Shown in pieces: positions 52,301 through 59,715 of a stretch of 64,000 nucleotides of DNA. Below the pieces are notes generated by a model that worked only from the letters and a program-made list of their open reading frames with translations, did not search any database and was not told the origin of the DNA. Origin of the DNA: Caldilineaceae bacterium (GTDB lineage: Bacteria; Chloroflexota; Anaerolineae; Caldilineales; Caldilineaceae); assembly GCA_020634755.1 (NCBI GenBank), contig JACKBC010000008.1, positions 124,001 to 188,000 on the forward strand, given 5' to 3'. Numbering within the stretch: the stretch's first letter is position 1; every line of letters starts with the position of its first letter. The position numbers and the translations under genes are program-made.

Positions 52301-54854
52301 AAACCGCGGCGCCGCGCAAATCTCCCAGCTGCTGGCGGATGGTCAACCCTTCTTGATACAGCCGGCGCGCTTCGTCATAAGCACCCCAGTGCTGTACCAA
52401 CCAGCCCAGCGCGGTTAACGCATTGGCCGCGCCCCAGCGGTTGCCCGCCGCCCGATAGAGCGTCAAGCTTTCATCATAGCAGCGGCGCGCCGCAGCGCGA
52501 TCCCCCTCGCGCAGCGTTTCGCCCATATGCAGTAGCGCGAAAGCGCGCACCTGCCGCACATCCACCGCCGCTGCTTGTGGCTCGCTCAAGAGTGCCAGCG
52601 CTTTGTTCAACAATTGAATTGCATCGTCGCGCTGACCCAAATAGCGCGCAAAAACAGCCTGCCAGATCAGTAGCTCGATCTGCAACAGCCAGCGCTCAAT
52701 ATAACGCGGGCTCGCCGGATCGGCCGGCGCGGAGTCAACAGTTACGCCAGTAGAGGCCGCCGTAATCAGCGCATTTCCCTCGCGGAAGCGACCACGCCAG
52801 ACATAAAATTGGGCAATCCCGTCCACGGCCCGCGTTAACTGTGGGATCTGGTTGCGCGCCACGGCCCATTGCCAGGCCGCACGCACATTCTCACCATCGA
52901 GCTCCATTGCCAGCAGTGCGCTGCGCTGTTCGGCGCCGGTAAAGGCTTCGGCATAGTGGGCCACCTGGTTGGTAAAATAGGCGGCGTGCCGATCGCGCGT
53001 GGCTTGGGCCAGTGCGGGCGCTTCGGCCAACTTTTCTTCACCAAATTGCCGCAACAATCCATGCAGCACAAACCGCCGTTCCTGCGCCGGCGTGAGCAAC
53101 GATTTGTCGACCATATTGAGCAATTCGCGCAATGAAACGCCGGTGACGTGTTGAACGGCCTGGTGGGTAAAGGCGCCGTGAAAAAGCGACAATTTTATAA
53201 AAATCTCTTGCTCACGCGGGGCCAGCATGTTCCACGTATAGTCAAAGGCGGCGCGCACGCTGCGCTGACGCCTGGGAATGCCGTGTTCGGTTGTTTCCAG
53301 CAGGTCCAGGCTATTTTGGAGTTCGGCCAGAATATCGGCAGGGGTCAGCAACGAAATCCAAGATGCAGCCAGCAAAATGCCCAGGGGCATGCCCTGCACG
53401 CGCTGGCAAATCTGCACCACATGGTCTACATTGCTCGCGGTGAGTTCAAAGGTGGGGCGCAAGCGGCACGCGCTCTGCACAAAGAGCTGCACCGAACCAT
53501 ATTCTAAGGCATTGCTGACCGTGAGTGGCGCCAGCGCGGCCTGCGATAAATCCACACTGCTGCCGGGCGCTTCCATGCCGGCCAGATGCAGCACATGTTC
53601 GGACTGTACGCCGAGTCGCACGCGCGATGTGATGAGCAGCTTGAGACCAGGGGCGGCGTTTAGAAGCGCGCTGAGCAAGCTGACGCAGTCCGTCGACGGC
53701 GTTGAATAGTGCGTACCGCCAAGCGTGGTGGGCGCGGTCAGCAGCTGCTCGAAATTGTCGAGCACCAACAGCATCTGCTTTTGGCGTAGATAGTTGAACA
53801 GCTGCTGCCGCGGCGATTCCGCGCCCTGAAAGGCAAAACCTAACGTGTCGGCCATGCTGGCCAGCATGGCATCCCGGCTATGGTGGGCTTCCAGCGGCAC
53901 AAAATAGACGCCATCGGCAAAGGAGACGCGAGCCGCGGCGGCAAAGGCCGGATCCGTATAGCTGCCGGCCACCTGCAAAGCCAGCCGCGTTTTGCCAATG
54001 CCGCCCGGTCCCACAATGGTCAGGTGGCGGCAGGTAGGTTGCTCAAGCAGCTGGCGCAGTTCAGTCAGCTCAATTTCGCGGCCAACAAAGAGGGCCAAGG
54101 CGGGCAAGTTGTGGGGGGGCGGCGCGCCGGCGGCTTTGATCCGCTGATAGCAGGCGCGGAATTCGGCGCTGGGCTCTGTACCCAATTCGGCGGCCAGCAG
54201 GCGGCAGCAGGCATCATATTGGGCCAAGGCTGCGCTGCGCTGCCCCGTGCGCGCCAGACAGAGCATGAGCTGCATGTGGGCGCCTTCGTGCAGCGGCTCA
54301 AGGGTGAGCAGGCGGGTTAGATAGGGAATGGCCTGCGCTTCGTTTTGGGCGGCAGCCAGCCGCTCCGCCAGCATGTGCAGACTGCGCAGCGCCAGCTGGT
54401 GGAGCCGCTCGCGTTCGTTCCACAGCCATTCCTCAAAAACAGGCGCATCTTTGACCAGAAAACCAGCCAGCAGATCATGGCGATATTGATCCACCGCTTC
54501 CTGCAGCGCGGATAGCTCCGGGTCTGCGCCATTCGCGACCTGTTCAAACAGATGCAGATCGACATAAATTTCGCTGGTCCAAGTGAGGCTAGCGGACTGA
54601 TTGTCGGCCTGGAGCAGGTCACCAATGAGCTTACGCAGGTTGGAAAGCGCTTTGGTCAGATTTTTTTTGGCGGCCGATTCGGGCATCTCATCCCAAAAGA
54701 GGGTGGCCAATGTATCGCGCGAGTGCGCGCGGCCGGTGGCGGCCAGGTAAAAGAGTAGCGCCTGCGCCTTGGCCGAAATAAAGCCGGTCAGAGGTGCGCC
54801 GTTATATAAGAGCTGCGGTTCGCCAAGCAGGGCAAAGTGCAGTTGGGCTGGCAT
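49305..54854 (-). CDS. Giant SARP regulator with two STAND ATPase modules
   Basis: An 1849-residue multidomain protein. Residues 1-95 are a winged-helix DNA-binding domain (Trans_reg_C) and about 100-245 a BTAD domain, as in AfsR/SARP activators. The first STAND ATPase has Walker A GPGGIGKT at 282-289. Residues about 620-1080 are TPR-like repeats (ANALTALGWLVQHWGAYDEA). A second P-loop, GPGGVGKTTLLHEFARLA, lies near 1190, preceded by FVGRTAERTLMHQ. Around 1545-1690 a GNAT-like stretch is seen (IVFRDASGRVEGFLMLL). The last 60 residues (TQEQAAELLDVPFSTYRRHL) look like another HTH. The start lacks a clear Shine-Dalgarno. Ligand and targets are unknown. Confidence 0.85.
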   Translation of the reverse strand: MPAQLHFALLGEPQLLYNGAPLTGFISAKAQALLFYLAATGRAHSRDTLATLFWDEMPESAAKKNLTKALSNLRKLIGDLLQADNQSASLTWTSEIYVDLHLFEQVANGADPELSALQEAVDQYRHDLLAGFLVKDAPVFEEWLWNERERLHQLALRSLHMLAERLAAAQNEAQAIPYLTRLLTLEPLHEGAHMQLMLCLARTGQRSAALAQYDACCRLLAAELGTEPSAEFRACYQRIKAAGAPPPHNLPALALFVGREIELTELRQLLEQPTCRHLTIVGPGGIGKTRLALQVAGSYTDPAFAAAARVSFADGVYFVPLEAHHSRDAMLASMADTLGFAFQGAESPRQQLFNYLRQKQMLLVLDNFEQLLTAPTTLGGTHYSTPSTDCVSLLSALLNAAPGLKLLITSRVRLGVQSEHVLHLAGMEAPGSSVDLSQAALAPLTVSNALEYGSVQLFVQSACRLRPTFELTASNVDHVVQICQRVQGMPLGILLAASWISLLTPADILAELQNSLDLLETTEHGIPRRQRSVRAAFDYTWNMLAPREQEIFIKLSLFHGAFTHQAVQHVTGVSLRELLNMVDKSLLTPAQERRFVLHGLLRQFGEEKLAEAPALAQATRDRHAAYFTNQVAHYAEAFTGAEQRSALLAMELDGENVRAAWQWAVARNQIPQLTRAVDGIAQFYVWRGRFREGNALITAASTGVTVDSAPADPASPRYIERWLLQIELLIWQAVFARYLGQRDDAIQLLNKALALLSEPQAAAVDVRQVRAFALLHMGETLREGDRAAARRCYDESLTLYRAAGNRWGAANALTALGWLVQHWGAYDEARRLYQEGLTIRQQLGDLRGAAVSLRSVGGVALYQGDLAQAEQLIRESIEMAQRKGDRVGVAASLGKLGEVRIGLGQLAAAREPLQEACTIYLNLGMAEPCAFIQAIEALARLHLGQYAQAQEQARRVLTHFRAGHAQRGVAYALLVLGWSTLTSDAATAHTHLTECAEIYAELGQRDELGQAHALLGLAAHRLGDDAEAHAHLQQAAEIAQSIQAYMPYILAQLGRAHIASAQQQPTIAAAYFDPIAQEPLVTASQWAISLASSLLDVKHVNAQHVDAQHEAASHDDLTADASASLAASAVRMVAPQDNDSGRASARDDMPQPKVVALKERLVQARRTQFVGRTAERTLMHQALHADELPFNILQIYGPGGVGKTTLLHEFARLARDAGWTAIQMDARNIDPSPPVFEGALRAALGVAPAQAPAWPQLLAARGPHLFLIDTAELLTPLDGWLRDEFLPQLPATMLTVFASRKPPAVEWRSDPGWQPFVRFVPLGNLEPTESADYLARRQIPVEQHPAILDFTHGHPLALSLFADLHGHHSGVAFRPESAPDLIAALVERFVDHVPSPVHRMGLEACAMVRLLDERLLAAIIGDEATLVFAWLRSLSFMDADEGGLFPHDLARETICADLRWRNRARYADLHGRARAYYMREFLQSVNAPKQQRILHEYIFLHRNSPVLSSFFAWQENTSVFADLAAPDEHEEIVDLVEQHEGQESARLAAHWSTHPASQTIVFRDASGRVEGFLMLLALEKLDAGERQLDPAATAAWGMLEKAAPLQSDERATLFRFWMARSTYQRVSPVQSRIFVAMVQHYLSTPRLAHTFLPCAQPEFWRGIFAHADMHRLEAADFAVDERRYGVFGHDWRVMGPFPWLSLFAEREIAAGLPHAQLDLKMDVSTLSEAEFAQAVGDALRTLHDANALRTNPLLRSHLVVQRAGANGDEAARLAALRTLLRQAAEPLQQTPRQNKLFRALHHTYFQPAATQEQAAELLDVPFSTYRRHLRAGIEHVAQALWAQASSHEG

Positions 54855-54943
54855 TTGGGGAGTACCCGATCACGAAGAGAAAACGTATGCAAATCTATGC
54901 GCTGAATCCCGAAGCGACAATCACGATCCTCAATCATCACGAT

Positions 54944-55020
54944 ACCGCAACGGTGTTGGCATCACGGGCGCTGGTCTCGCTTGGTGAATCAGCCCTATCT
55001 CTTGCCGTTGCGATCTACTG
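54944..55020 (+). repeat. 77-bp element, copy 2
   Basis: A second copy of the element at 29571-29648, starting ACCGCAACGGTGTTGGC and ending TTGCCGTTGCGATCTACTG. It lies upstream of the giant STAND gene in the 405-bp gene-free spacer 54855-55259. Confidence 0.75.
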
Positions 55021-55053
55021 ATTATAACATATCCCAATTTGTGTAGAAATTTT

Positions 55054-55224
55054 GTAACTATACAGCCCCCCTCCTAAATCCTCCCCCCACGCGGTGGAGG
55101 GAGGACTTACCGTCTCGTCAACGAGGCAATTTCGACTATCGAAATTGCTTCGTTGACCTGGTGACGGCGCCCCTCTCCGCCTAAGCTGCGCTTAGGCGGA
55201 GAGGGGCGAAGCCTGAATAGTTAC
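55054..55224. repeat. 171-bp element with GTAACTATACAG ends and stacked hairpins
   Basis: GTAACTATACAG (55054-55065) and CTGAATAGTTAC (55213-55224) are terminal inverted repeats like those at 16615-16697. Inside are three hairpins: CCTCCCCCCACGCGGTGGAGGG, GTCAACGAGGCAATTTCG with its partner at 55140-55157, and a perfect 16-bp stem CCCCTCTCCGCCTAAG (55170-55185) with 55191-55206. Confidence 0.7.
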
Positions 55225-55259
55225 GAAATTTTGAGAAAATTCATCAATGAAATGACGAT

Positions 55260-55874
55260 TCATGCCAGAAGCACCGTCTGGTCCCATTTAGCGCAGATTA
55301 GCTGACCATTCTGCACGGTTGTGTCGATGAGAATACAGTTGCGCATGCGTTGCTGGCCGATGAATGCGCGGCTTACATTGGTCAGCACCAGCGGCAACAT
55401 GTGATAAAGCAGGCTGCCATGGGCCACAAGCAGAAAATTGCGCTCTGTGTGAGCGTGCTGCGCCACAAGCTGCTCTACAAACGGGACAAAACGCGCCTGC
55501 ATGTGGGTAAAGCTTTCGCCTTCTGGGATGTGTGCATCAGGCCGTCCCGCGGCCCAATCGCTGACCACGGTATGATGCGCGGCCCAGGCTTCGGCATCAC
55601 CACGTCCTTCCATAATGCCACAGTCAAATTCGGCCAGCGCTGGCGTGGTGGTCACCGGCGCGCGCAGCCGCTCACCTATAATCTGCGCGGTCTGTTGGGC
55701 GCGCAAAATGGGGCTGGCATAGATAGCGGCAATGTTCTGTTTGCCCAATTGTGCGGCCAGCGCAGTCGATTGCGCGCGTCCCTTGGCGGTCAGCGCATGG
55801 GGTAAGTTACGATTGGAGATAACCTGTTCCACATTGGCTTGGCTTTCACCGTGGCGGGTAAAGACGATGCGCAT
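55260..55874 (-). CDS. Histidine phosphatase family protein
   Basis: A 204-residue phosphoglycerate mutase-like phosphatase. The catalytic RHG motif is at the N-terminus, IVFTRHGESQANV (His 8), with LTAKGRAQSTALA and YASPILRAQQTAQII next, the second arginine in the latter, and the second histidine in LLVAHGSLLYHML. The glutamate proton donor is probably in LAEFDCGIMEGR. The substrate could be a sugar phosphate, a cofactor precursor or another small phosphoester. It starts one base after the GrpB stop codon, so the two form an operon. Confidence 0.9.
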   Translation of the reverse strand: MRIVFTRHGESQANVEQVISNRNLPHALTAKGRAQSTALAAQLGKQNIAAIYASPILRAQQTAQIIGERLRAPVTTTPALAEFDCGIMEGRGDAEAWAAHHTVVSDWAAGRPDAHIPEGESFTHMQARFVPFVEQLVAQHAHTERNFLLVAHGSLLYHMLPLVLTNVSRAFIGQQRMRNCILIDTTVQNGQLICAKWDQTVLLA

Positions 55875-55875
55875 A

Positions 55876-56409
55876 TTATTGTGCCTTCTTTTGCGTTTGA
55901 TACCACGCCAGCGCTATTTTCTCGGTGGCCTTGATCCAATCGTTTTTGGCATCGTTATATGCGTCAATATCGGCCGGGTGTAGCGCATACGCGCGGCGCT
56001 TGACCTGCACATATTCAGCACAGGCGTCCGGATGGGCGCGTAAATAGGCGGGAAAGGCCATGTGGCGCAGCGCTTCAGGGTTATCTTCAGCGTAGGCGTG
56101 AATGTTGTGGGTGCGCACACCGTCAGCATCTCTGGTAAGATAGCGGCGACCGGGCAGCCCGTATTCGCCCCATACTTTGTACCCGGCCGCGGTCATGGCG
56201 TCATGGAACGCATCAATGCGTTCAATGTTGTGCACCAGAGGCAGCAGATCGATAATGGGTTTGGCGGCCAACGCGGGCACCGATGTGCTGCCCACGTGGT
56301 GAATAGCGATGATCTCGTCACCCCAAAGCGCGCGCAGGCGGGCGGCTTCGCGTTGAAATTCGCGGGGCCATTCGGGCGAATATTCAGTAAAGGTGTAGAT
56401 GCTGGGCAT
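55876..56409 (-). CDS. GrpB/UPF0157 family nucleotidyltransferase-like protein
   Basis: A 177-residue GrpB-type protein. The family pattern is EYSPEWPREFQREAARLRAL at the N-terminus, IHHVGSTSVPALAAKPIIDL with the GS and D/D pair of a minimal nucleotidyltransferase fold, and GLPGRRYLTR followed by HNIHAY and LRAHPDACAEYVQVKR. The fused GrpB domain elsewhere is linked to CoA or nucleotide metabolism, but its reaction is not established. It is a two-gene operon with the histidine phosphatase (gap one base). The upstream spacer 56410-56831 has hairpins only. Confidence 0.88.
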   Translation of the reverse strand: MPSIYTFTEYSPEWPREFQREAARLRALWGDEIIAIHHVGSTSVPALAAKPIIDLLPLVHNIERIDAFHDAMTAAGYKVWGEYGLPGRRYLTRDADGVRTHNIHAYAEDNPEALRHMAFPAYLRAHPDACAEYVQVKRRAYALHPADIDAYNDAKNDWIKATEKIALAWYQTQKKAQ

Positions 56410-56692
56410 GGGGCTTCTCGTTTTTTATGGTAATATTCCGGGAAATATCGGGCGTGTCTGTACCATGATTTTATGATTACCAAGATTGCACCTCGAAGGC
56501 GCTAGTCATCACTTCTGGCTATTATATCTGAAAAGTTATGTTTACTTGATATATGGCTCCGCTCGAGGTTAATCATTTTGTACGCTGATACACGCTGATT
56601 TGATGGAAGTGAACGAATTAAATCGGTAAACGACAGCACTGGTTGAAACCAGCGCCTGTCAGCCAAAGTACGCTAAAGCGCACTCTAGAGAT

Positions 56693-56770
56693 AGCCTGCT
56701 TGAGCAGGCTTCCGCTAGCAGACGCAGGCTTCCGCCTGTGGATTCTATTACCGAAACAATTTATGAATGT
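56693..56770. repeat. Stacked short hairpins and the 24-bp shared sequence
   Basis: A perfect AGCCTGCTtgAGCAGGCT (56693-56710) is followed by CAGGCttccGCCTG and then by the 24 bases (56747-56770) identical to 2285-2308. A further CTGGTTgaAACCAG lies at about 56639-56652. These fill most of the 422-bp spacer before the amidohydrolase gene. Confidence 0.65.
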
Positions 56771-56831
56771 CCATAAAATCTGCCTCCATCTGCGAAATCC
56801 GCGTAGCACAAAAAGGGAGTATACAACAGAG

Positions 56832-58067
56832 ATGAGCAAACAAACACTTTTGCGCAATGTGCGCCCTTGGGGTGGCGCGCCGGTTGACGTGCTGATGGCG
56901 GATGGCGTCATTGAGCAAATAGCACGCAACATATCTGTCGATGAAGCCATGAGCGTTTACGAAGGCCAGAATCAGCTGCTGCTGCCTGGCCTGGTCAACG
57001 CCCACGCCCACATCGACAAGAATCTCTTTGGCCGCCCGTGGCACGCCAACCAAACGCCCGAGCCGCGCCGCATCCGCGACTATGTAGACAACGAGCGCCA
57101 CCTGCGCCGCGAGCTGAAGCTGGATACGCGCGCGCAGTCGGCATTGGAGGTGCAGCGGGCCATTGGCGCCGGCGTCACCCACATCCGCACCCACGTGGAC
57201 ATTGACACCGACGCCGGGCTGGCGCACTTTGAGGGCGTGCTGGCCACGCGAGAGCAATTCAAAGAGGCGCTGACCATGCAGCTGGTGGCCTTTCCGCAAA
57301 GCGGCATGTTGGTGCGTCCCGGCACGGTGGAGCTGCTGGAAGAGGCGCTCAAAATGGGGGCCGAATGCATGGGCGGACTGGACCCTTCCACCGTGGATCG
57401 CGACCCGGTGCGCCACTTGGACACTGTCTTCGGCCTGGCGGAGCGCTACGGCGTGGAGCTGGATATTCACCTGCACGAGCCGGGGATGTTGGGCGCCTTT
57501 GCCGTGGAGTTGATTGCCGAACGCACCAAAGCGCTCGGCATGCAGGGCCGCATCACCATCAGCCACGTCTTCTGTCTGGGCATGATCGACGACGCCTACC
57601 TGAACCGGCTCATTGAGCTGCTGTTGGAAAACCGCATCAACATTATGTCGCTGGGCTCGGGCGCCTCCAGCTTCCCACCGCTCAAGCGGCTGCACGCCGC
57701 GGGGGTGACGCTCTGTACGGGCAGCGACGGCGTGCGCGACACGTGGGGTCCCTTCAACAGTGTAGACATGTTGGACCGGGTCAAGTTTTTGGCCTATCGC
57801 TGCGGTTTTCGACGCGATGAGGATGTGGAGTTTCTGCTGGGCATCGCCACCCAAGGCGGGGCCAAGGTCATGGGGCAGGCGAATTATGGGCTGGCGGTGG
57901 GGTGCGCCGCCGATCTGGTGGTGGTCAAGGGCGATGCCCCGACAGAGGCAGTAGTCAATTTGCCGCCGCGCACGCTTGTGTTTAAGGCGGGCAAATTGGT
58001 GGCGCAGAATGGGGAATCAGGCTGTAAGGTCCAGGACAATCTGCTTGAGCGCTTTGAGGATGCATAG
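56832..58067 (+). CDS. Amidohydrolase, cytosine deaminase-like
   Basis: A 411-residue metal-dependent amidohydrolase closest to the CodA/cytosine deaminase group. The HxH site is LVNAHAHIDKNLFGRP, followed by IRTHVDIDTDAGLAHF, the third ligand in LDIHLHEPGML, the fourth in TISHVFCLG and the catalytic aspartate in GSDGVRDTWGPF. All ligands are present, so it should be active, deaminating a pyrimidine or a related amide-containing ring. The start at 56832 (MSKQTLLRN) follows AGAG; the frame is open to 56643 across repeat DNA. It is a single-gene unit, convergent with the next gene. Confidence 0.9.
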   Translation: MSKQTLLRNVRPWGGAPVDVLMADGVIEQIARNISVDEAMSVYEGQNQLLLPGLVNAHAHIDKNLFGRPWHANQTPEPRRIRDYVDNERHLRRELKLDTRAQSALEVQRAIGAGVTHIRTHVDIDTDAGLAHFEGVLATREQFKEALTMQLVAFPQSGMLVRPGTVELLEEALKMGAECMGGLDPSTVDRDPVRHLDTVFGLAERYGVELDIHLHEPGMLGAFAVELIAERTKALGMQGRITISHVFCLGMIDDAYLNRLIELLLENRINIMSLGSGASSFPPLKRLHAAGVTLCTGSDGVRDTWGPFNSVDMLDRVKFLAYRCGFRRDEDVEFLLGIATQGGAKVMGQANYGLAVGCAADLVVVKGDAPTEAVVNLPPRTLVFKAGKLVAQNGESGCKVQDNLLERFEDA

Positions 58068-58100
58068 GATGTCGAAGATTGGCGTGACAGGTTCGTAATG

Positions 58101-58148
58101 ATTCCAACCAAGACGGACATCCCGTGTGATGCCTATCTTGGTTGGAAT
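58101..58148. repeat. 13-bp hairpin between convergent genes
   Basis: ATTCCAACCAAGA (58101-58113) pairs exactly with TCTTGGTTGGAAT (58136-58148). No T-run follows on either strand, so termination is uncertain. The rest of the 272-bp spacer is AT-rich and empty. Confidence 0.7.
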
Positions 58149-58339
58149 AAAGCAAGAGTTTAGAGGGTAAAACTACGCAAATATCTCACTGAATGGCAAC
58201 CGAATTCCCAAATTGTCATCCAAAACGGTGAGACATTGATTTTACAATAACCCCATACTTTCAAATTGCTCGTACATGATAGGAATTAGCAATAGTTATG
58301 TAGGAGAAGTACATGGTTTGGCAATATGAGATTTCACCA

Positions 58340-59206
58340 TTATGCGATTTCGAAGGCGTCCGCTTTCTTTGCCTGACTTCCATCAGGGTTTATCACTACG
58401 ACATCCCAGAGACCACTCCGACCCGTAATATCGAAAGTACACTTAATGGCCGATGAGCTCACAAATATTACTGTTCTTGGAACAATGCTAGCACCTGAAT
58501 ATTCGAGTTTCACTTGTAGTCCAGTTACAAAGCCAGTCCCAATGATAACTGTTTCAATAGATCCCGCAATGGCTGAAGCTGTGTTCGGAGTGATGCTATC
58601 CACACTTAACGCGCCTATCAAATTAGCGATTCCTTGCTGTGCTGACGCAGTAGCTCTACTACCAAAGTAAAAGGCGGAAACTGCAGTGACCAATGTTCCC
58701 AAGATCGTAGCAAGCTGCAGCCCGAGTTGTTCACCAGTCTCCGTTATCTTTGTCCGTAGCGTCACATCGAATGACCCTTTCTCGTTTTGTACAATATCGA
58801 AAACTTGTTCTCCAAGCTCAGCTACCTGAACCGTTGTCAAATTTTCTAGTCTTTCTCCACTCTGACCTGAGACAGTTCGAAATACGTAGACGCCTACAAT
58901 CACAAAAATCATGATCAGGAATAGAGCAATCAAAGCACGAACGCTACCTTCAGGCATGCCGAGCGCATGCTCAGAAGTCACAAGGCCAAAACTATAGAAG
59001 CCAGCCACTACCAGGTACAACACGGTAAGGAGTACCACGATCGCTAGTACTACAACCATTCCCATCTGAATTTCGCCTGATGGTAATTTTTCCAAGTCGC
59101 CCCCTTTAGTAATACCAACAATTGACACCCCTATGAGAAGCACAATTAAGATCATAATCACGCCATAACCAAGGGAGGTAAACCAATTATGTTGCTCTTG
59201 CGTCAT
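58340..59206 (-). CDS. Four-helix membrane protein with IPT/TIG-like C-terminal domain
   Basis: A 288-residue membrane protein. Helices are at about residues 12-30 (YGVIMILIVLLIGVSIVGI), 48-70, 86-107 (ALIALFLIMIFVIVGVYVF) and 158-180, then an Ig-like IPT domain of about 85 residues (DSITPNTASAIAGSIETVII, ending VVVINPDGSQAKKADAFEIA). Function is unknown; IPT domains often bind ligands or proteins outside the cell. The methionine at 59206 is preferred over 59212, because AAAGGAG is seven bases from the former and almost touches the latter. It is divergent from the large WD40 regulator, and a decayed small gene lies just upstream. Confidence 0.75.
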   Translation of the reverse strand: MTQEQHNWFTSLGYGVIMILIVLLIGVSIVGITKGGDLEKLPSGEIQMGMVVVLAIVVLLTVLYLVVAGFYSFGLVTSEHALGMPEGSVRALIALFLIMIFVIVGVYVFRTVSGQSGERLENLTTVQVAELGEQVFDIVQNEKGSFDVTLRTKITETGEQLGLQLATILGTLVTAVSAFYFGSRATASAQQGIANLIGALSVDSITPNTASAIAGSIETVIIGTGFVTGLQVKLEYSGASIVPRTVIFVSSSAIKCTFDITGRSGLWDVVVINPDGSQAKKADAFEIA

Positions 59207-59275
59207 TTTCATTCTCCTTTTTGCGCATATGTATGCAGACGATTAACAAAATCACAAATTCGATGGATAAATGAT

Positions 59276-59500
59276 TCAAACTGTATCGTCACCTCCTTCC
59301 CGCATCTCGTCGGTTTTCGTTAATTTTCCAAACCCAATCTCCCTCGCCAAATACGCACACATCTCCCTCAAACTCTCAAAATAGATCTACCGCTCCTGCC
59401 CCGGCGCTTGCAGCGAAGCGCGACAGACCGGCTGACCGGCGTCTTCGACCAGCCGCAGACGGAGCAGATAGGATCGATACGTGCGCGGCCTCTGATTCAT
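59276..59500 (-). pseudogene. Small Chloroflexota-type protein with an internal stop
   Basis: An ATG at 59500 with GGGAG five bases upstream opens a 75-codon frame with one in-frame TAG at codon 38 (59387-59389). The translation has TYRSYLLRLRLVEDAGQP and, after the stop, IYFESLREMCAYLARE. This resembles the short proteins (about 70 residues) of the pattern YRSYLLRLW..W..SLE......FASLEALFAFL often seen in Chloroflexota. The frame is otherwise intact to its TGA at 59276, so a single C-to-T change is enough to explain it. Confidence 0.5.
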
Positions 59501-59581
59501 AATTCTCCCTACATAAGGCCATTATCCACACGGGCCGTCATGCCTGCGTTATTTCAGCATCATTAGGCGGTTAAATCGCAA

Positions 59582-59610
59582 TTGTATTTTTATGACATGG
59601 ACGGTATAAT
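59582..59610 (+). promoter_or_regulatory. Promoter of the SARP-STAND-WD40 gene
   Basis: TTGTAT (59582-59587), a 17-bp spacer and a perfect TATAAT (59605-59610). The ATG at 59716 is about 100 bases downstream and is preceded by AGAAAGG. Confidence 0.55.
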
Positions 59611-59715
59611 CAAGCGCATCGCCTGTGTGGAACAAAATAGTTCGCCCCGCTGCTCAAGAGCGCGTCTAAACGCGCCGCTAGCCGCTGCCGCCGTGCGCAG
59701 CAGAAAGGCATCCGC

